A stretch of DNA of 36,124 nt from Pseudonocardia autotrophica (lineage in GTDB: Bacteria > Actinomycetota > Actinomycetes > Mycobacteriales > Pseudonocardiaceae). A model generated the notes under the pieces. That model was given only the letters and a program-made list of their open reading frames with translations, did no database searches and had not been told where the DNA came from. Within the stretch, counting starts at the first letter, position 1. Every line of letters starts with the position of its first letter. The DNA is taken from positions 1 to 36,124 of the forward strand of contig NZ_JNYD01000044.1 in NCBI RefSeq assembly GCF_000717175.1, written 5' to 3'. The position numbers and the translations under genes were made by a program. Of the stretch, positions 7,244 to 14,942 are shown one piece after another.

Positions 7244-7741
7244 ATGACCGCCACGAACACCACCACCAGCGCCCCCACCGCCTTCCGTCCCTTCACCGCC
7301 TCGCCCGAGCTCGAGGCGAACCTGCAGAAGGTGCTCGTCGACCTGGTCGCCCTGCACCTCGAGGGCAAGCAGTTCCACTGGAACGTGGTCGGGTCGAACT
7401 TCCGCGACCTCCACCTGCAGCTCGACGAGATCGTCGAGGTCGCGCGCGAGCACAGCGACACCATCGCCGAGCGGATGCGCGCGCTCTACGCGGTGCCGGA
7501 CGGCAGCCCGCGGACCGTCGCCGAGACGACCTCGCTGCCCCGTCAGCTGACCGGCGAGCAGGACACCACCGCCGCCGTCAACGCGATGAGCGAGCTCCTC
7601 CACCGCACCGCGGCCACCGCCCGCCAGGTGCACGACGCCGTCGACGCCGAGGACCCCTCGACCGCCGACCTGCTGCACGCGGTGATCGTCGACCTGGAGA
7701 AGCAGGCCTGGATGCTCAGCTCGGAGAACCGGCGCGCCTGA
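7244..7741 (+). CDS. dps: Dps-family DNA-protecting ferritin-like protein
   Basis: The 165-residue protein is a normal-length Dps, a 12-mer that oxidises and stores iron and shields DNA from hydroxyl radicals. The ferroxidase region is recognisable: GKQFHWNVVGSNFRDLHLQL with His45 and Trp46, followed by EIVEVAREHSDTIAERM with the Asp and Glu ligands. The N-terminal tail (about 18 residues, Thr-rich) lacks the Lys-rich DNA-binding pattern of E. coli Dps. The ATG at 7244 has AAAGGA at good spacing. Divergence from the Fur-family gene and the shared repeat suggest peroxide- or iron-dependent control. A strong hairpin follows the gene. Confidence 0.94.
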   Translation: MTATNTTTSAPTAFRPFTASPELEANLQKVLVDLVALHLEGKQFHWNVVGSNFRDLHLQLDEIVEVAREHSDTIAERMRALYAVPDGSPRTVAETTSLPRQLTGEQDTTAAVNAMSELLHRTAATARQVHDAVDAEDPSTADLLHAVIVDLEKQAWMLSSENRRA

Positions 7742-7765
7742 GCGACCCGGGCGCGACGGGCGGCT

Positions 7766-7795
7766 GCGGCCGGATCCCTCCGGGGGTCCGGCCGC
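7766..7795 (+). terminator. strong GC hairpin after dps
   Basis: A 12-bp stem (7766-7777 with 7784-7795, one G-T pair) closes a six-base loop, 24 bases after the dps stop. There is no clear T-run, which is common for actinobacterial terminators. It separates dps from the next gene. Confidence 0.65.
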
Positions 7796-7868
7796 GTCCC
7801 GTTCTCGGGGTCGTCCGTAACGGCCGGATCGGCCGGAGCGTGATCTCCACGGAGAGGTCTGCACGGGG

Positions 7869-8780
7869 GTGGTCGACGTGGTGTTCGGGCGGCGCAGGCG
7901 CGCGGCGGCGGTGGAGATCCGCACGGACCGGGAGGTGTACCGGCCCGGCGACACGGTCCGGGCGCGGGTGCGGCTCACGCCGGGCACCGACCTGCCCGAC
8001 CCCGAGATCGTCGTCGCGCTGCTGCACGCCGACAGCGTCAGCGAGAGCGGCAGCAGCTGGACCGACTCCTGGGCGGTCGACGGCCGGTACGTCTTCGAGG
8101 GCCGCTCCCTGCGCGCCGGCGAGGCCGTCGAGGTCGTGGTGGACCTCCGGGTCCCCGACCGCAGCGTGGCCTTCCCCGAGATCGACGACGACCCGCTCGT
8201 CGACGACCCCGACGACTACCGCTACGAGATCCTCCGCTCCGAGGTCTGGGGCGCCCCGACGAGCACCGGCAAGGCGCTGCGCTCGGAGTGGTTCGTGCAG
8301 GTGACCGCACCCGGCACGGACGAGCGCCTCGCGATCACCGTCCTCGCCGTCGGCGGCCCGGTCGACGCCGTGACCGAGCCCCGCGGCGACTCGGACCGGC
8401 TGGCCCGCATCACCCTCGACGGCCTGCCGCAGCGTTCGGTCCCGGCCGGCGCCACCGTGACCGGACGGCTGCGCGTCGACGCCCGCACCGAGCTCGACGC
8501 CCGGGCCCTGCGCGTGGACCTGCTGCTGGTGGAGACCCGGGCCGACCGGGTGCTCACCGCCGAGCGCAGGGCAGGTGTCACGGTGTCCGGGCCGGTGAGG
8601 CTCAGCCCTGGCGCACCCCGCGACCTGCCGTTCTCGCTGACCCTGCCGCCGGACCTCACGCCGTCGGTCACCACCGAGTCGTGGGCGGTCAGCTGGGTCC
8701 TGCACGGCGTCGTCGACCTGCCCCTGCGTGAGGACGCCGTGGGCAAGCGGGTGGTCGCGGTGCACGACCCACGTGCCTGA
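7869..8780 (+). CDS. arrestin-like/Spo0M-related beta-sandwich protein
   Basis: The 303-residue protein has no signal peptide or membrane segment and is rich in beta-prone Val and Asp. The pattern VEIRTDREVYRPGDTVRARVRL near the N-terminus followed by a second similar half (SVPAGATVTGRLRVDARTEL) fits two arrestin-like beta-sandwich domains, as in the Spo0M/Vps26-like families. These are generally adaptor or trafficking-like proteins of poorly known role in bacteria. An acidic stretch (about residues 101-118, FPEIDDDPLVDDPDDYRY) separates strands. The GTG at 7869 is used; a second GTG at 7881 is possible. It stands alone between dps and a membrane glycosyltransferase. The fold call is a pattern judgement. 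Confidence 0.65.
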   Translation: MVDVVFGRRRRAAAVEIRTDREVYRPGDTVRARVRLTPGTDLPDPEIVVALLHADSVSESGSSWTDSWAVDGRYVFEGRSLRAGEAVEVVVDLRVPDRSVAFPEIDDDPLVDDPDDYRYEILRSEVWGAPTSTGKALRSEWFVQVTAPGTDERLAITVLAVGGPVDAVTEPRGDSDRLARITLDGLPQRSVPAGATVTGRLRVDARTELDARALRVDLLLVETRADRVLTAERRAGVTVSGPVRLSPGAPRDLPFSLTLPPDLTPSVTTESWAVSWVLHGVVDLPLREDAVGKRVVAVHDPRA

Positions 8781-8874
8781 CCGCCCGATCGGGTACTGCT
8801 CCCGGCGCCGGAGAAACGGCGGCCCGCCCGGCGTCGATCTTCCCCGCGGACGGCGCACGTGAGGGAGTTCGGCA

Positions 8875-10437
8875 GTGCAGGTACGGAACGGGTCGGGGGC
8901 CCTCGGCGCGCAGCAGGCGACGGAGGCCCGGGTACCCGCACCCCGGGAACCCGCGACCGGACCCATCCGCGTCCACCGCTCGTTCCTCGTGGCCGAGATC
9001 GCCGTCGCGGCGGCGACCCTCGTCCTGCTCTCCCTGACCGTCGTCACCTACCCCTTCCGCGGTGACCACGCGATCTTCTCCCTGATCGGCCGGCAGGTCC
9101 TGCACGGCGGAACGCTGTACACGGAGCTGTGGGACGTCAAGCAGCCCGGCGTCTTCCTCTGGTACGGCCTGGCCGACGCGCTCGGGCTCGGCGAGACCGG
9201 CGCCCGGCTGCTCGACGTGCTCGCCGCCGTCGCGTTCGGGGCCTGCGTGTGGGTGCTGCTGCGCCGCCGGACCGTCACGCCGTGGGTGCGCCGCCGGCTT
9301 CCCGTGCTGGCCACCGGCGTCCTGCTGGCCTCCGCCGGCCCGGGCGACTTCGGCCAGCTCGAGATGCTCTGCCTGCTCCCGGCGGTGGGCGCGTTCGCGC
9401 TGGTCGCGGCGGACCCCGCGGAGACGCCGGGCCGGCGGCGGATCGTGGGCGCCGCGCTGTGCGTCGGGGTGGTCGGGGTGTTCAAGCTGCCGCTCGCCGC
9501 CGTCACCGGCCTCGCGCTGCTCGTGTTCCTCGTGCTGCGGCTGCGTGGGCGTGCCCGGGTCGGCGCCGTGCCGGTGGTCGTCGTCGTGGCCCTGGTCCCG
9601 GTGCTGCTGGTGCTCGCCTGGCTGGCCACCCGCGGCGCCGGCGGTGCGGCCCTGCGGGTCTGGCTGGTCGACGCCCTGGACATGGGGGCCGCCCACGGCT
9701 CCCGCTCCCCCGCCCGGCTGCTCGAGGGTCTCGGGCGGTACCTCCTCTGGACCGCGCCCGTCGTGCTGCTCGCGGGGTGGCGGCTCGCGACCACGGTGCG
9801 CCGCCGGGACCCGCTCGACCTCGCGATGGTCGCCTTCGCGGTGCTTCACGCCGCGTCCGTCGCGGCGCAGTTCGGCTGGTGGTACCAGTGGTACTTCCTG
9901 TGCGCGCCGCTGGTCGTGCTGGCCCTGCGCGGGCTCGACGACCTCGCGCCGCGGCTCGCCCGCGGACCGCGGCGGGGCCGAACGGCCGTCCTGCTGGCCG
10001 TGGCCTGCCTGCCGATGCTCGCGCACCTCGCGAGCTGGTCCGTCCCGGCCGTGCTCGACGGCGGCGGGGTCACCGCGGCGAGCCGGGCGCGGATCGACGA
10101 GCGGGTCGCGGGCTACGACACGATCCGCGCCGAGATCGCGGCCGCCGGCCTGCGGCCCGACGACAGCCTCTTCGTCCTCGGCGACCCGCTCTACCACCTG
10201 CTGGCCGGCAAGCCGCTGGTCGTGCGCACCAACGGCTGGGACTACGACCTCATGGCCGACCGGCAGTGGCGGGAGCTGGCCGGGGAGGTCGCGGCCGTCC
10301 GGCCGACCGTCGTGCTGGTCGACGACCAGGCCGCGGGCTGGCTCGTCGAGCGCGGCCCGGACCTGCGGGCGGTCCTGGCGCGGGACTACGCGCCGGTCCG
10401 ATCCGGCCCCGAGGGCACCTGGTACCGGCTGCGCTGA
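8875..10437 (+). CDS. polytopic membrane glycosyltransferase, GT39/ArnT-like
   Basis: The 520-residue protein has roughly nine to ten hydrophobic segments, beginning at about residue 41 ([18 protein letters not shown]). The first extracytoplasmic loop, [10 protein letters not shown]...[16 protein letters not shown], has the acidic residue and the Tyr-x-x-x-Trp-Asp-x-Lys-x-Pro pattern of lipid-phosphosugar-dependent (GT-C) transferases. The last ~130 residues form a soluble domain ([20 protein letters not shown]). It probably moves a sugar from a polyprenyl-phosphate donor to a cell-envelope acceptor; donor and acceptor are unknown. The start is the GTG at 8875 with GAGGGAG upstream. Its last 52 bases overlap the convergent kinase gene. 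Confidence 0.82.
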   Translation: MQVRNGSGALGAQQATEARVPAPREPATGPIRVHRSFLVAEIAVAAATLVLLSLTVVTYPFRGDHAIFSLIGRQVLHGGTLYTELWDVKQPGVFLWYGLADALGLGETGARLLDVLAAVAFGACVWVLLRRRTVTPWVRRRLPVLATGVLLASAGPGDFGQLEMLCLLPAVGAFALVAADPAETPGRRRIVGAALCVGVVGVFKLPLAAVTGLALLVFLVLRLRGRARVGAVPVVVVVALVPVLLVLAWLATRGAGGAALRVWLVDALDMGAAHGSRSPARLLEGLGRYLLWTAPVVLLAGWRLATTVRRRDPLDLAMVAFAVLHAASVAAQFGWWYQWYFLCAPLVVLALRGLDDLAPRLARGPRRGRTAVLLAVACLPMLAHLASWSVPAVLDGGGVTAASRARIDERVAGYDTIRAEIAAAGLRPDDSLFVLGDPLYHLLAGKPLVVRTNGWDYDLMADRQWRELAGEVAAVRPTVVLVDDQAAGWLVERGPDLRAVLARDYAPVRSGPEGTWYRLR

Positions 10438-11003
10438 CCCACGAGCGCCGCGACCTGCGCGGCGACGGGCGCGGCCCCGAGCCGGTTGTCGATCTCGTGG
10501 TGCGGGGCGGGCGGCGGCTCGTCCGGGCGCATCCGGGCCACGAAGGCGTCGAAGTGCGCGAGCTTGCCCGTGTCCCGCGGCGACCCGCGCCGCTCCAGGC
10601 GCTCCCGCAGGGTCGCGCGGTCCGAGCGCACCCAGACCAGCCGCACGTCGTCGCCGCCGAGCTCGGCCACCCACCGGCGCCAGCGGTCCGGGTCGCGGAT
10701 CTGCCCGGTGAAGGGGCCGGAGAGCAGCACCGGGCAGCCGTACCCGCGGATCTCCCGGGCCGTGGCGGTGAGCCCGGCGTACTCGTGGACCTTGATCGCC
10801 GCGTCGTACCAGGGTCCCTCGCGCTCGCCCGGCGGCCGGCCCGCGGCGGCCAGGGTCGCGGCCACGAAGCCCCCGTAGAGCGTGTCCTTGTCCAGCAGCG
10901 CCGGGACGGGGTCGAGGGCGGCGAGCAGGGCCTCGGCGACCGTCGTCTTGCCCGCGCCGGGCGCCCCGGCGACCACCCAGACCGTCGCGGCCGTCGTGCC
11001 CAT
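10386..11003 (-). CDS. small P-loop kinase (AAA/zeta-toxin-like NTPase fold)
   Basis: The 205-residue protein starts [21 protein letters not shown], with Walker A GAPGAGKT at residues 13-20. [11 protein letters not shown] follows at the place where small kinases of the gluconate/zeta-toxin/AAA_33 group have an acidic catalytic residue. [14 protein letters not shown] and [19 protein letters not shown] resemble the Walker-B-like strand and the Arg-rich lid. It probably phosphorylates a small molecule; the substrate is unknown. The open frame continues upstream through the antisense of the methyltransferase, so the ATG at 11003 is chosen. It diverges from the methyltransferase across 45 bases and its 3' end overlaps the glycosyltransferase by 52 bases. 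Confidence 0.82.
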   Translation of the reverse strand: MGTTAATVWVVAGAPGAGKTTVAEALLAALDPVPALLDKDTLYGGFVAATLAAAGRPPGEREGPWYDAAIKVHEYAGLTATAREIRGYGCPVLLSGPFTGQIRDPDRWRRWVAELGGDDVRLVWVRSDRATLRERLERRGSPRDTGKLAHFDAFVARMRPDEPPPAPHHEIDNRLGAAPVAAQVAALVGQRSRYQVPSGPDRTGA

Positions 11004-11048
11004 GGGTCCACCGTGCACGATCGCCCCCGGCCGGGCCAGGATCTCCCC

Positions 11049-11789
11049 GTGCCCCGCGACCCGATCGGCCCGGCCACCGTGCCCGGCGCCTTCGACGACC
11101 ACGCCGCCTCGTACGACCGGCTCGTCGGCCGCAACCCCGGCTACCACGAGCACCTGCGACTGTCGGCCCGCCGGCTCACCCGATGCGCGGCTCCCCAAGC
11201 TCCGTCTCGGCGCGCCACCGGCCCGCGGCTGCTGGACCTGGGCTGCGGGACCGGGGCGTCGACGGCGGCGCTGCTCGCCGCCGCCCCGGACGCCGAGATC
11301 GTGGCCGTCGACGGCTCGGCGGAGATGATCGCCGAGGCGCGGCGCAAGCACTGGCCGGACCGGGTGACCTTCGTGCACTCCCGGCTGGAGGACCTGCCCG
11401 CGACCGGGATCACCGGCCCGTTCGACGGCATCCTGGCCGCCTACCTCGTGCGCAACCTGCCCGACCGGGACGCCGGCCTGCGGGCGATGCACGACCTGCT
11501 CGCGCCGGGCGCCCCGATCGCCGTGCACGAGTACTCGGTGCGGGACAGCCTGCGCGCGCGGGCGATCTGGACGGCCGTCTCCTGGGGGATCATCATCCCG
11601 ATGGGGCGCCGGGTCACGGGCTCGGCCGACCTCTACCGCTACCTCTGGCGCAGCGTCCTGGACTTCGACGGCGCCGGGCGGCTCGCGGCGCGGATGCGCG
11701 AGGCCGGGTTCGCCGACGTCCGCGTGGAGCCGGTGACCGGCTGGCAGCGCGGCATCGTGCATTCCTTCACGGGCCGGCGCCCGGCCTGA
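11049..11789 (+). CDS. class I SAM-dependent methyltransferase (UbiE-like)
   Basis: The 246-residue protein has the Rossmann methyltransferase core: motif [19 protein letters not shown], then [18 protein letters not shown] where the acidic residue binds the SAM ribose, [15 protein letters not shown], and [13 protein letters not shown]. The [13 protein letters not shown] start is typical of UbiE/COQ5-like enzymes. A C-terminal insert [15 protein letters not shown] is hydrophobic and may contact a membrane-bound quinone or lipid. Starts at GTG 11049 or GTG 11079 are both possible. Substrate unknown. It ends three bases before the convergent Cys-rich gene. Confidence 0.85.
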   Translation: MPRDPIGPATVPGAFDDHAASYDRLVGRNPGYHEHLRLSARRLTRCAAPQAPSRRATGPRLLDLGCGTGASTAALLAAAPDAEIVAVDGSAEMIAEARRKHWPDRVTFVHSRLEDLPATGITGPFDGILAAYLVRNLPDRDAGLRAMHDLLAPGAPIAVHEYSVRDSLRARAIWTAVSWGIIIPMGRRVTGSADLYRYLWRSVLDFDGAGRLAARMREAGFADVRVEPVTGWQRGIVHSFTGRRPA

Positions 11790-11792
11790 CGG

Positions 11793-12029
11793 TCACGCCC
11801 TGTCCCGAAGCGCCTCCCCGCCCTCGGCGTGCGACGCGCAGTGGGCGCAGCAGAAGAACTTCCCGCCGGCCTGCACCCCGTGCCCGATGATCTTGCAGCT
11901 GCAGTGCTCGCAGACCGGCGCCATCCGGTGGATCGCGCACTCGAAGCTGTCGAACACGTGCACCGCGCCCTGGGCGTGCACCTCGAAGGCCATGTCGTAG
12001 TCGTTGCCGCAGACCTCGCACTCGGCCAT
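11793..12029 (-). CDS. small Cys/His-rich metal-binding protein (metallothionein-like or zinc-ribbon)
   Basis: The 78-residue protein has paired cysteines spread over its length: CEVCG at the N-terminus, then FECAIH, then VCEHCSCK, then KFFCCAHC near the C-terminus, with several His residues. That is enough for two metal sites. I believe similar actinobacterial proteins are sometimes annotated as prokaryotic metallothionein, but cannot verify this. Start at 12029 (MAECEVCG) is preferred over the ATG one codon upstream because AGGAGAG lies at better spacing. It is divergent from rsbR across about 200 bp, so it could share stress control. Role (metal storage or regulation) is not established. 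Confidence 0.78.
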   Translation of the reverse strand: MAECEVCGNDYDMAFEVHAQGAVHVFDSFECAIHRMAPVCEHCSCKIIGHGVQAGGKFFCCAHCASHAEGGEALRDRA

Positions 12030-12230
12030 CACGTGCTCCTCTCCTCGACGGAGTCACCCGGCTACCCGCCCAGGCCCGCCCGAAGCACGCCTCTCGGCGT
12101 CGCGCAGAGCGACCGGCCTGCGGCGGACGGCGACGACGGTTCACCCGCGTGCCCGCGACCCCGCCGCGCCGGATCCCGCACCTCACCCTTGTGGTTAGGT
12201 GCAGCCGGAAGACGGTCACGGGAGGTGGCG

Positions 12231-13070
12231 ATGACGCAGGCGGACGGCGGGCGCGTGCGGGCCCTGCTGCGCAGCGGGGACAAGGTGCTGCGGCGCTGGG
12301 TCGAGGCGGCGGAGGAGCCGCTGCGCGGCCGGCTGACGACCGGCGAGCTCGGGCGGACCTGCTCGGACCTGCTGTCCGTGCTGGTCGAGGCCACCGACGG
12401 GGGGCTCGACGTCCGGACGGACGCCTACGCCGGCGCCCGCGGGTTCCTCACCGAGCTCTCCCGGGACTGGGCGCGCCGCGGCTTCAGCCCGACCGAGACG
12501 GCCTCGGCGGTGTTCGCGCTGAAGGACGCCCTGTTCGCGGCGGCGGACGAGGACGGCGACGGCGACCTCGCCACGGTCCTGGAGGCCTCGCGCTGGGTCG
12601 ACGCGTTGGGCCTGGTGACCTTCGAGAGCTTCGCCCGCGCCCGCGAGCAGGTGATCAGCGAGCAGGCCGAGCAGCTGCTGGAGCTCACCACGCCGGTGGT
12701 GAAGCTGTGGGAGGGCGTGGTCGCCGTCCCGCTGATCGGCACGCTCGACTCCGCGCGCACCCAGATCGTGATGGAGAAGCTGCTGCAGACCCTGGTCGAC
12801 ACCGGCTCCGAGCACGCGATCATCGACATCACCGGCGTGCCCGCGGTCGACACCGAGGTGGCGCAGCACCTGCTCAAGACGGTCGTGGCCGCCCGGCTCA
12901 TGGGCGCGGAGTGCACGATCTCGGGCATCCGGCCGCAGATCGCGCAGACGATCGTGACGCTCGGCATCGAGTTCGGCGACATCACCACCAAGTCCACGCT
13001 GGCCGACGCGCTGCTGCACGCCATGCGCGGCACGGGCGTCGAGGTCGTCCGCCGGGCCGGGAGCCGCTGA
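12231..13070 (+). CDS. rsbR: RsbR-type stressosome scaffold (RsbRD-like N-domain plus STAS)
   Basis: The 279-residue protein has an N-terminal RsbRD_N-like helical sensor domain (about residues 5-140, LLRSGDKVLRRWVEAAEEPL) and a C-terminal STAS domain (about 160-270). Both threonines that RsbT phosphorylates in Bacillus RsbR are recognisable: Thr208 in VDTEVAQHLL and Thr240 in IRPQIAQTIVTLG. RsbR and RsbS build the stressosome, which sequesters RsbT until stress. The ATG at 12231 follows GGGAGGTGG. It is the first of six plus-strand genes; rsbS starts two bases after its stop. The ligand of the N-domain is unknown. Confidence 0.92.
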   Translation: MTQADGGRVRALLRSGDKVLRRWVEAAEEPLRGRLTTGELGRTCSDLLSVLVEATDGGLDVRTDAYAGARGFLTELSRDWARRGFSPTETASAVFALKDALFAAADEDGDGDLATVLEASRWVDALGLVTFESFARAREQVISEQAEQLLELTTPVVKLWEGVVAVPLIGTLDSARTQIVMEKLLQTLVDTGSEHAIIDITGVPAVDTEVAQHLLKTVVAARLMGAECTISGIRPQIAQTIVTLGIEFGDITTKSTLADALLHAMRGTGVEVVRRAGSR

Positions 13071-13072
13071 CC

Positions 13073-13510
13073 GTGGAAAGGGTGCCGGTCCTGTCCCTGG
13101 GCGACGCGCTGCTCGTCTCCATCCAGATCGACCTGCAGGACAACACCGTCCTCGCGCTGCAGGAGGACCTGGCCGAGCGGATCGTCTCCACGGGCGCGCG
13201 GGGCGTGCTCATCGACATCTCCGCGGTCGACATCGTCGACTCCTTCATCGGCCGCATGTTCGCCTCGATCGCGGCGCTGTCCCGGCTGCTCGACGCCGAG
13301 ACCGTCGTCGTCGGGATGCGACCGGCGGTGGCGATCACGCTCGTCGAGCTGGGGCTCTCGCTGGCGGGCGTGCGCACGGCCCTGGACGTCGAGCGCGGGA
13401 TGAAGATCCTGCGCGCGCTCTCCGACCGCCGCGAGGTGCGGCAGGCCGACGAGGCGGACGCGGACCTCGTCCCCGTCGCGGAGGGCGGCGGCCCGGCCGC
13501 CGGGGCGTGA
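13073..13510 (+). CDS. rsbS: RsbS STAS stressosome core protein
   Basis: The 145-residue protein is a single STAS domain. The phosphorylation serine is clear at residue 57 in DIVDSFIGRMFAS, equivalent to Ser59 of Bacillus RsbS, and the second conserved threonine is seen at about residue 89 in RPAVAITLVELG. RsbS is the core to which RsbT binds; phosphorylation by RsbT frees the kinase. About 20 acidic and Gly/Ala residues at the C-terminus extend past the usual end. The GTG at 13073 lies two bases after rsbR, and the stop overlaps the rsbT start as GTGA. Confidence 0.92.
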   Translation: MERVPVLSLGDALLVSIQIDLQDNTVLALQEDLAERIVSTGARGVLIDISAVDIVDSFIGRMFASIAALSRLLDAETVVVGMRPAVAITLVELGLSLAGVRTALDVERGMKILRALSDRREVRQADEADADLVPVAEGGGPAAGA

Positions 13511-13917
13511 CCACCTCGACCGGGGTCGAGGAGCTGCCGATCCGGACCGGCGACGACGTCGTCCGGGTCCGGCAGCTGGTCCGGGCGCGCGCCCAGGAGG
13601 TCCGGCTGTCGCTGGTGGACCAGACGAAGCTCGTCACGGCGGCCAGCGAGCTGGCCCGCAACACGCTCGTGCACGGCGGCTCGGGCACGGCCACGGTCGA
13701 GACCCTGAGCCGGGACGGGCGGTCCGGTATCCGGGCCGTCTTCGCCGACGAGGGTCCGGGCATCCCGGACGTCGACCAGGCCCTGACCCCGGGGTGGACC
13801 AGCGGTTCCGGGCTCGGTCTCGGGCTCAGCGGCGCGCGCAAGCTCGTCGACGAGTTCGCGATCGACACCGCCGTCGGCCGCGGCACGACGGTCACCGTGG
13901 TCAAGTGGACCCGGTGA
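13507..13917 (+). CDS. rsbT: RsbT serine/threonine kinase of the stressosome
   Basis: RsbT phosphorylates RsbR and RsbS and, once released, activates an RsbU phosphatase. The 136-residue protein has the GHKL ATP-binding boxes: N-box ASELARNTLVHGG, G1 box ADEGPGI and G2 box SGLGLGLSGARKL. Length and order match RsbT closely. The GTG at 13507 overlaps the rsbS stop by four bases, and the stop overlaps the next GTG in the same way. Position directly after rsbR-rsbS supports the name over a generic anti-sigma kinase. Confidence 0.93.
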   Translation: MTTSTGVEELPIRTGDDVVRVRQLVRARAQEVRLSLVDQTKLVTAASELARNTLVHGGSGTATVETLSRDGRSGIRAVFADEGPGIPDVDQALTPGWTSGSGLGLGLSGARKLVDEFAIDTAVGRGTTVTVVKWTR

Positions 13918-14942
13918 TCGCGCCCCGGGTCGAGGACGTCGTCTGGCTGTCGTTGGACGACCCGAGCGGTTCCGGCGGGGCCCGCCGCGCGGCCGAGAAG
14001 CTGGCCGAGCAGCTCGGCTTCCCGGAGTCGCGGGTGGCCGAGGTCGGGCTGGCGGTCACCGAGATCGGCACCAACGTGCTCCGGCACGCCGGCGGCGGGG
14101 CCCTGCTGCTGCGCGCGGTGCACCTGGACCAGGTCGGCGGTGTGGAGGTCGTCGCCGTGGACTCGGGGCCGGGGATGAACGACGTGCCGGCGTCGAGCCG
14201 GGACGGGCACTCCACCGGCGGCACCCTCGGCGTCGGCCTGGGGACGATCGGCCGACTTGCCGACGCGCTCGACATCGGCTCGCGCCCCGGGAAGGGCACC
14301 GTGCTCGTGGCCCGGTTCCGGCCCGAGCGCGACGCCGGGCCGCCCGGGCCCGGCGCGGCGGGCATCACCCGCCCGCTGTCCGGCGAGCAGCTCTGCGGGG
14401 ACGCCTACGCACTGCGGGAGGAGGGCTCCCGGCTCTGGCTGATGCTGTGCGACGGCGCCGGTCACGGCCCGCTCGCGGCCGCCGCCTCCCGGGAGGCGGT
14501 GCGCTCCTTCGCCGAGTCCGACCGCCCGCCGTCGAGCCCGGTCGACGCGCTCCGGGCCATCCACGGGGCCATGTCCGGCACCCGCGGTGGCGCGGTCGCG
14601 GTGGCCGAGCTGGACCCCGACGCCGGGGTCGTGCGGTTCGCGGGGGTCGGCAACGTGGCCGGCGCCGTCGTCACCGGCACGACCAAGCGCAGCATGATCT
14701 CGGTCGGCGGGATCGCCGGCTACCGCGTGCCCACGCTGCGGGCCTACGACTACCCGCTGCCGCCCGAGGCCGTCGTCGTCCTGCACTCGGACGGGGTCCG
14801 GCCGCGCTGGCAGGCCGAGGACCTGGTCCCGCCGCCCCGCCGGTCCCCGGTGGTCGTCGCCGCCGCACTGCTGCGGGACGAGGGCGTACGCCAGGACGAC
14901 GCCTCGGTCGTGGTCGGCCGCGCGCCGCGGGCGGACCGATGA
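13914..14942 (+). CDS. RsbT-like ATPase fused to SpoIIE/RsbX-type PP2C phosphatase
   Basis: The 342-residue protein has two domains. Residues about 1-145 are a GHKL ATPase with N-box AVTEIGTNVLRHAGG, G1 VDSGPGM and G2 GVGLGTIGRLAD. Residues about 155-342 are a small PP2C phosphatase of the SpoIIE/RsbX type with GEQLCGDAYA, LMLCDGAGHG, VLHSDGV and QDDASVVV, which supply the metal-binding Asp residues. RsbX dephosphorylates RsbR and RsbS to reset the stressosome; this fusion may hold a second kinase opposing it. The GTG at 13914 makes a GTGA overlap with rsbT; a GTG at 13905 is possible. The stop overlaps the next ATG. Confidence 0.9.
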   Translation: MIAPRVEDVVWLSLDDPSGSGGARRAAEKLAEQLGFPESRVAEVGLAVTEIGTNVLRHAGGGALLLRAVHLDQVGGVEVVAVDSGPGMNDVPASSRDGHSTGGTLGVGLGTIGRLADALDIGSRPGKGTVLVARFRPERDAGPPGPGAAGITRPLSGEQLCGDAYALREEGSRLWLMLCDGAGHGPLAAAASREAVRSFAESDRPPSSPVDALRAIHGAMSGTRGGAVAVAELDPDAGVVRFAGVGNVAGAVVTGTTKRSMISVGGIAGYRVPTLRAYDYPLPPEAVVVLHSDGVRPRWQAEDLVPPPRRSPVVVAAALLRDEGVRQDDASVVVGRAPRADR

